From: Cervus elaphus
Taxonomy: Eukaryota > Chordata > Mammalia > Artiodactyla > Cervidae
Length of the DNA: 64,000 nucleotides
Assembly (NCBI RefSeq): GCF_910594005.1
Contig: NC_057828.1
Location: 5,902,235 to 5,966,234 of the forward strand
Direction of reading: 5' to 3'
The translations under genes and the position numbers were made by a program. Of the stretch, positions 57,346 to 64,000 are shown in pieces; position 1 is the stretch's first letter; every line of letters starts with the position of its first letter. The notes beneath the pieces are model-generated. The model did not search any database. It saw only the letters and a list, made by a program, of their open reading frames with translations, and was not told where the DNA came from.

Positions 57346-58467
57346 CTGCAGGACGGAGCCCAGAACGCTGACAATCCAGCCCCAGGTCTGAGGCACAGGA
57401 CTGAGCAAGCGTCCTTACCACAGGGCCTCAGAGGCATGGGTGGAGAAAAGGTAATGACTCCCAGAATCTGCCAAAGCCACTAGGAGTCCTTAAGCATCTT
57501 TTCCTTGAGAATGGCCCAGCCCACAGTCAGAGTCAGCCTCAGGCCATGGAAGTCATTCTCATTCCCTGTCTGAGCTAAAGAAAATGAGACAAAGTCCTCA
57601 AACCTACACCCAAAGATCTCTTCCTTAATTCTCACGCTGCTAGAAATTCCCATCATCAAAGAGCCCTCATGAGAGTCAAAGTGTTATCACTTCTTGGTAC
57701 CATCCTTTAATGCAAAACTTGTCTGGTGAGTAACAGAGATCATGGAATTATATATAAGCCAGTATACCTAGCCAGAGTTAGTTTAGCAGAGATTAGCAAA
57801 TCCATTGCCTCAAAAAGTCCTGAAGGTAAAATGCATGGATTAGATACATTTTAATTACTAAGAGTAGTAGAAAATAAGCCAAGAACAGTGGGTACCATCT
57901 AAGAGTTTGAGACTGGAAGCCTGTGTCCCCAGAGGAAAGAAGAAAGCGGTGGCTTTAAAAGAATTAAGTAATAAGATTTGGGTTAAACAGGTGTGTGCAT
58001 ACATCAAATCTCAGCAAATGTACACATAAGGCTCTAGCATTTATTTATATGTATATTTCATCTCAAAGGAAAAACTGTAAATAAACATTAACAAGGTCTA
58101 GTTAATGATATGCTTGCTAAAGAATTTAGGAAGGAGTTATGATGTCTCAATTTACTTCAAAATGCATATAAAAATAAGATATATTGATGGAAGTACATAT
58201 AGAATAAATCAAATGTAATAAATGCTAAGGTTAGAATCTAGGTGGTGGGAATATGGATGTTCACTGTTTTCAGTTTTGTTGCACATTTGGAAAATGTTCA
58301 CAGTATAACATGAGGGGAACGGGTGGAATGTGATAAAGAGAAAAAGAAGTGGAAAGCCCAGAATTTCCAGGCCCACTTGACCGCTCTCCCCAGGACTGGC
58401 TCACTTCAGCACCGCAGCCTGCCTCGGGCAGGACTTTTGGTCGGGAAAGGTGGGTGTCACGACTCAC
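57346..58467 (-). other. PIK3C2B: PIK3C2B intron, nothing recognised
   Basis: AT-rich in its middle (57600-58300); no clear repeat. Confidence 0.5.
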
Positions 58468-58656
58468 GTGGCGTGCAGGAGCCCCAGGGCGTCCTGGTGG
58501 TTCATGGGGGTCCACTGTGCCAGCAGAGCATAGGTGTCGGGGAGGCAGGCCCACTCCCAGCTGGGGGCGCTGGCGAGCACCAGGGGGAGCGCGCTCACCT
58601 CCGCGTGGCAGTAATACCGCTTCTCCCACAGGCGCTTTTTGTCCGCATCCGTGAGC
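58468..58656 (-). CDS. PIK3C2B: PIK3C2B exon (helical domain, start)
   Basis: 189 bp; G completes Trp, then 62 codons LTDADKKRLWEKRYYC ... HQDALGLLHA and AC of a split Thr codon. Acceptor CCAG, donor GTGAGT. The WEWACLPDTYALLAQW core belongs to the PIK helical domain, which packs between the C2 and kinase domains. Confidence 0.94.
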
Positions 58657-59810
58657 CTGGGGGCGGGGGCGGTGGGGGGTGAGAGGACGCGGGGTCAGCT
58701 GTCTGCAAGGCGCCCAGAAGAACGCTGCGCTCACCGATTAAAGAGCTCCCCAACTTCCCTCCTAGTACCCGAGGGGCGCTGTGAACGCCTCTGTCCAGGC
58801 TACACCCAAGAGCCCTTAAGTCAGATGGGGAAGAGAGAGGCTGTCCCTAAAGGGATTGCAACTTGTGAAGCGAACTTTGGGAGCCAGAGTACAAATCTCA
58901 GGGACACCAGGGCCCAGGGCACCGAATCGGCTGCCCCTCCTGCGGGTGCACTGGGGGCATCACTGAGGGCAGCTCCCAAGTGGAGCCACCAGAGGGCAGC
59001 GGTCCCCACGCTGGGCTCTGGGCAGCCGAGAGGCCTGGGGGCCAGCCAGAGCGCCTGCAGCTAATCGGGCCTGGCCTGTGATCAGGTGTCCAATGGGGGA
59101 GGGAGCTGAGGGGCTGATGAGTAAGGGGTCAGCGTGGGGAGGCGGGGGGTGTGCCCCGATGGGACAGGAGCCAGCAAGAGAAGCCCCAGCTCTCTCATTT
59201 CCTCAGCTGCCACAGACAATGGCATGCCGGAGCCAGAGAGGGACACGAGAGGACAGCCCAGGGAGCGCCCAGACCCCGCCAGCTCCTCCAAACCCGCTGA
59301 GAGAAGCGGCCCCAAGGGTGAGATCAGCTTGGGCTCACAGACCCCCCAGAGCTGCCAGCTTGCCTTGACAGCGGATGTTTTTGGAAAGTGACAGGGCCAG
59401 AGAAACGCCAAAGCTGCGGGTGTGGCGGGGGCAGCAGGGGGGGGGCACGGTGGGAAGCATGGAGCCCAGCAGCCCCATGGACAGCAAACAGCGGGCAGCT
59501 CATCTGTGGTGGGCAAAGCTCTGCTGCTCCTGGCCAGCTGATCCTGGCTCAAGTGCCCATTGTGGGGAGGGGCATTCCCGATCTAACATCCTCACTCTGA
59601 GCTCTCCACTCTCCTAAGGCTGGCTTTTGAAAAGCGCTAGGGGCTGCAGGGCCCCCTCTCCATGGCTTCCCGCCTAGGTGGCAATCGATGCCCACCCCAG
59701 CCCACCTCGCCTCCCAGAGCAGGAGGACAGGGACCTGCTGGGAGGTCAGCTGGAACCCGAGAAATTCAATGGAGGCCCGAGTCACATGCGGGGCATGCCC
59801 TGCACCTCAC

Positions 59811-59953
59811 CAGTGCAGGGACTCCTTCTGCATGATGTTTTTAAGCACATGTTGGTCTTCCTCCCGGAGGCTGCCAAACTCATAGCGGGGGCTGAACTTG
59901 TCTCCAGCAGGGCTGGTGAACTTGATGTCAAAGGCCGAGGTGGGAAAGTCAAT
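59811..59953 (-). CDS. PIK3C2B: PIK3C2B exon (C2-helical linker)
   Basis: 143 bp, 47 codons IDFPTSAFDIKFTSP ... MQKESLH plus TG of a split Trp codon. Donor GTGAGG. The acceptor is AAG (CTCGAAG) rather than the usual CAG/TAG; it is fixed by phase and by the family sequence VILQ-IDFPTSAFDIKF. Confidence 0.9.
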
Positions 59954-60469
59954 CTTCGAGATGACATCAGGAAAGTGAGGAGAGAGAACCGCAACTGGGT
60001 GGGGCTGCCACGGACCTGGGGCTCCAACTCCCTCCTACCTGCCAGCATTCCTGCCTCCCTCCCTCCCCCCCAGAGTCTTTGTAAAATAACCTTGCTGGAC
60101 CTAGTGACCACTACAGTCCCTTCCAGCTATAACCTCCAGCAAAAAAATGAGACAGAAACAGAGAGACAGAAAGAAAAATGGTCAAGTGAGGAAGAGGTTG
60201 GGCTGAGATGCCTCTAGGTGAGGGGACTGGTCCCAGGCCAGAGATCTGAACAGATGCGTGATGAGGCTGAGCCACTGGAGCCTCCACGCCAAGGCTGGGG
60301 AGCCTTCAGTCTTGGAGGGTACCACCTGATGGAAGGTGGGGCCACATGCGAGGCGAGGGCCCTGTCAACTCTGAGGCCCGTAATGCTGCGTCCCCTTGCT
60401 CTATTCTGCCATGTTCATCCTCCTATAAGGGATGTCAGAGCTCAGGGAGACCATCCTCAAAGGGGGTTC

Positions 60470-60597
60470 CACATTCTTTCATTCAAGAAATGCTTACTGA
60501 CAATGCTTATTGACATCTAATATATGCCAAGCATTAAGCCCTGGATACACAGTAGTAAATACAACAGATAAAAATGCCTGCCTCTGGGAGCTTTTAC
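60470..60597 (-). repeat. L2 3' end fragment
   Basis: AAGAAATGCTTACTGAC, GCCAAGCATTAAGCCCTGG and ATGCCTGCCTCTGGGAGC, reverse L2. Confidence 0.6.
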
Positions 60598-60612
60598 TCT
60601 GTATCCACTTTG

Positions 60613-60640
60613 TCTCTCTCTCTTTTTTTTTTTTCCGTTT
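60613..60640 (-). mobile_element. 28-bp T-rich insert with 15-bp TSD
   Basis: TCTGTATCCACTTTG is repeated exactly at 60598-60612 and 60641-60655 around a 28-bp (TC)n/poly-T segment. On the minus strand the insert is poly-A-rich. Best read as a minimal retroposon insertion. Confidence 0.65.
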
Positions 60641-61110
60641 TCTGTATCCACTTTGATATTCCATACTCCATACCAAAGCATCTCACGACCACAAGGGAGC
60701 CATAGAGTGGTAACTAGACCCTGGACCTAACCAACTCCTCCCTGGTCCAGAGAATGGGTCCCCCCACTAGAACACTGAGTGGCTGTGCGAGGGCTTCCCC
60801 ACAGGCCCCAGGAGGGGATGGCTCAGACTACTAATATTAGCCCCTTCATCATAAAGGGCTCTGAGGAGCTGAGCCCCGCTTGGCAAGGGCCTCAAATCCC
60901 GCCTCGGGCTCCTTGAGATCAGGTGACCTCCAGGACTCCACAGAGACGGCCCTCCCGCTCTGCTCCAGCCTCACGCACCTGGCAGCCACCATCATACCAC
61001 CCCACACCCCAGCTCCGCACGCTCTCCTGCCGCCCCAGCCCAGACCTCCGGGGAGCTTTGGCGCCGACTCCAGGGGGGCCCTGTGGGGGAGGGGCAGGCT
61101 GGGCCCTCAC

Positions 61111-61222
61111 CTGCAGGATCACACTGTCTGGCTGGTGGAAATTGGGCGCACTCCAGCGGGCACTGGGGCTTTCCTGTGTTGCTGGCCATAAGCCCAGAAG
61201 CTTCCGGCCACAGGTCAGGACT
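61111..61222 (-). CDS. PIK3C2B: PIK3C2B exon (PI3K-type C2 domain, end)
   Basis: 112 bp; A completes the Gln codon, then 37 codons VLTCGRKLLGLWPAT ... PDSVILQ. Acceptor TTAG, donor GTGAGG. It closes the C2 domain and leads into the linker before the helical domain. Confidence 0.93.
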
Positions 61223-61646
61223 CTAAGGGGGATGGAAGGGGGGATGAGCCAACAAACCCAGTGGCTAAGGACACGGTTTTCCTCTTGCTTCCCCATCCAA
61301 AAATCTGCCTTTTCTGCTTGAATCCACTGCCCAACTCTTCTCTCTCATTCTCCCCCCAGATCACCGCCTTTTCCTTCTTTCAAGCCCTAAAAAAACCCCA
61401 CTTCCTCCAGGAAGCCTTTCTAAGCTCACCACACCTGGGATGGATGCCTTCATGAGCTAGAGAGCAAGACTGGAGGACCTCTGAGGTCCTTCCAATGACA
61501 AGACCAGATGGCATTACCTGAGCATGCATTTCCATGCCCCTTCCCACCAGTCCTGGGCCACAGGTCCTGCCCAGTAGCTGCCCAGTCACACCTCTGCCCA
61601 GGCCCTCCTCCCCACAAGGCCACGCTGGTGCCCTGGGCCCACATAC

Positions 61647-61814
61647 TGCCTGAAGTTGAAGAGCGGAGCAGTGACCCAGCCCAGGGCTTCGGGCACCCGC
61701 CGCTGTTTGTTGGCCTCCGAGGAGCTCCCAGGCGGGGGCACGGGCAGAGCGTAGAGAGTGGCACACAGCAGGGTCTCCCGAGGCAGCCGGTTCACCTGCA
61801 CGGGGAAGCAGATC
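61647..61814 (-). CDS. PIK3C2B: PIK3C2B exon (PI3K-type C2 domain, middle)
   Basis: 168 bp; one nt completing an upstream codon, 55 codons (ICFPVQVNRLPRETLL ... TAPLFNFR), then CA of a split Gln codon. Acceptor CTAG, donor GTATGT. First PIK3C2B exon seen in the window; by length from the C terminus it starts near human residue 690. The SSSEANKQRR loop with GWVTAPLFNF is characteristic of class II PI3K C2-beta. Confidence 0.92.
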
Positions 61815-64000
61815 CTAGGGAGGACAGGAAACCAGATCAGCCGGTGCCACCCCTGTGGCCTCCAGGCCAGGCAGCCAGGATGTCAGGCTGAGGCTAAGGG
61901 AGCCGCCTCCCATATGCTCCCTGGGGAAGCCTTCCTGCAGAACTAGGACAGACCCCAGACTGCAGGCAAAACTTCCCTCAAGGCCCTCGGGATCACAGTC
62001 TAGAGTCTCTGCAGGCCCTGGGGAGAGTCAGGCAAACATCCTCTCACTCTGAGGCTACTCAGTGTGACCAGACAGAACTCACTTAGCCAGAGTCACCCAG
62101 AGTTCAGGTAACGACATGACCCAAACTGTCTGCCGCAACTCCTTCCCAAGTTTCAGGATTTCTGCAGAGGGTCCCCAAGAACCCGCTTGCTGACAGTCCT
62201 TTTCCACTGAACAATCCCCACCACCAGGAAGCAGCAGCAGGATCTCTTCCTCCTGCTCGCCCCCCCTCCAACCCCGACAGCCCTGCTGGAACCTGTCTGT
62301 CCTCCCCTAACCCCCTCTTCTCCTAACCCACCAGACACAAATAGTTTGTTCTCATCCCCAACATTTTGAAAACCAAACAAAAAGAAGGGGTTCCTCCCCG
62401 CCCCCGGGTAGTGAGAAAGCAAACTGGCAGGATCCCAAGAAGTCAGACTCAGAAGCCCCCGTGGGGCCTCAGCCCAGATGGTCTCCGCCTGCTCCCAGTC
62501 TGAGTCACACCACACCCAGCCGCGCCCTCCAAGTTCAGGATAAGGCCCTGGGGTGGGGTGAGGGGGAAGGGGAGGGGAGCTGTGGGAAGAGGGAGGACCC
62601 GCATTACCTTTCGGGGAAGCTGTCCCGGGGCCAAAGTCCATACGGTCACACCCTTCTGGCCAGCCCCGGGCCCAGCAGCTTCTAGGCCCGAGGGCACAGA
62701 GGCAGGGCGGCCACCCCCGCGGTGAGCAGCTTCATGACCAGCAGCTCCCCCCACCACGCCCCTCACTCCTGGGGGAACCTCCACCTAAGCGGAGCACTCC
62801 TGCCTCCCTGCCAGAGACTGGCAGGGCCCTGCCCCGGCCCTACCCCGGGGGCCCACAGCTATAATTAGGACCCCTCCAGGAGCCAGCTCGCATGCCAGGC
62901 CCGGCCAGGGGCAGAGCCAGGCTGCTGGGCCTATTTTGAGAGTTAGCTGATCCCCACACTACGGTGGCAGAGAGGACCAGCTGGCCCCACAGCAGAGAGG
63001 AGATGGAGCTAGTCCTGAACCTGGGTGCCTGGCTTCCAGCTGGGCACCCAGAGGAAAAGCGGAGTGCGGACACTTTCTGAACCGAAACCAGAAAGTCTGG
63101 CCCCAGCCAAGGCCCCCTTCTCCTCGCCCCTTTGGTATATCCGGTGTTCTGAAATCTCCCCATGGACCTTCACCTGGGTCAGTCTGGACAACCAGTATGT
63201 GAGCTGCAGCCTTGGGCCTCCTCCCTTCTGCAACCCATCCCTCAACAGCACGGCACAGCAGCCAGCTCCTGCCGGCAGGGGTCTGGGAATGTGCCCTTCC
63301 AGTCCCGGTTCTGCCTCTCCCAACCTGGGCCAGCTATTCACACCTCTGTGCCTCAGTTTCTTTATCAGTGAAAAGGGGAACAGAGCTTCACGTGTGTGAC
63401 GTGTGCATACTGTGATTTTTTTCTGTGTGACACTGTGGTTGCTGCACTGGAACGGAGCTACACATTTAGTCCTTTCACGCACAAGCATCTTCATGTGTCA
63501 GTCACCGTGTCAGTCACTTGGAACAGAGAAACCGGAACTGAGAGAGCTCCCCCAGCTCAAAACACGACAAAGATGATAAAGAAGAAAACATTTATCATGC
63601 TCTAGGTATCGTGCCAAGCACTTTACTTGCAATGTCTCGACTGCTCTCAAACAACCCTATAGGGTAGGCTGTATCACCATTCATTTTGGACTGAATGACC
63701 TGCTCAAGGTGGCACCTGCAGGGAGGAGAGGATGGTGGACCCCAAGCCTGTGCTCTGAGCCCCACACTGTAGCACACCCTCCCACACGCCTTGGTCTTGA
63801 TCAGGAAGGTGCCCGAGGGGGACCTGCAGAGGCAGCGCTGAGACAACCCCTTCCATGAGGCTCTAGGAAGGACACCAGCCCCACGGGTCTGAGGCCACAG
63901 GGCACGAAGCCCAGGGCAGGACATGCTGGGCTGCTTCCCTCCCTCTGACACCCCACGGGAAACGGCTCACTGTGGGGCCTGCCTGGGCCAGAGCAACGAA
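61815..64000 (-). other. PIK3C2B: PIK3C2B intron (open at window edge)
   Basis: GC-rich intronic sequence. No segment on the minus strand encodes the expected preceding part of the PI3K-type C2 domain in a spliceable form. A MIR occupies about 63590-63760. Confidence 0.7.
63590..63760 (-). repeat. MIR SINE
   Basis: TCGTGCCAAGCACTTTACTTG, ACCCTATAGGGTAGGCTG and GACCTGCTCAAGGTGGCACC, reverse MIR. Confidence 0.8.

Larger units (their letters stand above)
31260..64000 (-). other. PIK3C2B: PIK3C2B, 3' portion of gene (21 coding exons in window)
   Basis: Gene-level entry. Class II phosphoinositide 3-kinase C2-beta phosphorylates the 3-OH of phosphoinositides (mainly PtdIns and PtdIns4P) on endosomal and plasma membranes. 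Twenty-one exons between 61814 and 33023, all with GT/AG introns, join with matching phase at every boundary into 945 codons plus stop. This is the C-terminal part of a protein that is about 1634 residues in human. Domains in order: end of the PI3K-type C2, helical (PIK), catalytic kinase, PX, C-terminal C2. The Ras-binding domain and proline-rich N terminus are not in the window. The intron running from 61815 past 64000 is open-ended. PPP1R15B lies about 7 kb downstream on the same strand. Confidence 0.95.

Noticed and set aside
62449..62784. GC-rich minus frame ending near a GTAATG donor-like site
   Set aside because: Translation shows low-complexity Gly/Pro/Ala with no C2-domain resemblance, and there is no phase match to the 61647-61814 exon.
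63790..63826. Possible small PIK3C2B exon (CTGCAG acceptor, GTGTGG donor-like end, reading GTFLIKTKA or similar)
   Set aside because: Sits at the edge of a MIR, is only about 36 nt, and does not encode the expected preceding C2-domain sequence.

Overview
The window is nuclear DNA from a ruminant, most likely a bovid. The evidence is dense: many Bov-tA/Bov-A2 SINEs, CHR-type tRNA-Glu SINEs, several BovB (RTE) LINE copies and artiodactyl L1 tails lie among older mammalian MIR, L2, MaLR and hAT remnants. Two protein-coding genes are present, both read on the minus strand: PPP1R15B (complete CDS, two exons, about 16.05-24.0 kb) and the 3' part of PIK3C2B (21 coding exons, 33.0-61.8 kb, with the 5' part beyond the right edge). 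The same order and orientation is known for human 1q32. No gene was recognised in 1-16 kb.

Layout: 1-16 kb is intergenic, made of a long L2 remnant, two same-sense BovB 3' fragments, an old L1 broken up by SINEs, and unique sequence. 16.05-24.0 kb is PPP1R15B: a 3'UTR carrying a SINE with an exact target-site duplication, a terminal coding exon, a 2.87 kb intron, the large first coding exon, and a CpG-island promoter with CRE, CCAAT, GC-box and NRF1-like motifs and several upstream ORFs. 24.3-31.25 kb is the tandem intergenic spacer, containing two old L2 copies into which later elements inserted (hAT, MaLR LTR, BovB, SINEs). 31.26-64 kb is PIK3C2B: a 3'UTR of about 1.76 kb, then exons that join without a phase break into 945 codons covering part of the PI3K-type C2 domain, the helical domain, the lipid kinase domain (DRHNDN and DFG motifs), the PX domain and the C-terminal C2 domain. 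Its introns hold a BovB interrupted by an LTR-like insert, a 3.1 kb antisense L1, two L1 tails and a 0.66 kb minisatellite.

Biologically the two genes are independent neighbours. PPP1R15B (CReP) directs PP1 to phosphorylated eIF2alpha and resets translation after stress. PIK3C2B is a class II phosphoinositide 3-kinase. I found no sign of an undescribed multi-gene system. The most distinctive observations are the PP1-docking motif split exactly by the only intron of PPP1R15B, its layered uORFs, and a PIK3C2B intronic minisatellite whose units read as 5' splice-donor motifs on the transcribed strand. Exon boundaries were set by hand from GT/AG sites, reading phase and remembered family sequence. 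Repeat names are by eye and their edges are approximate unless a target-site duplication is given.
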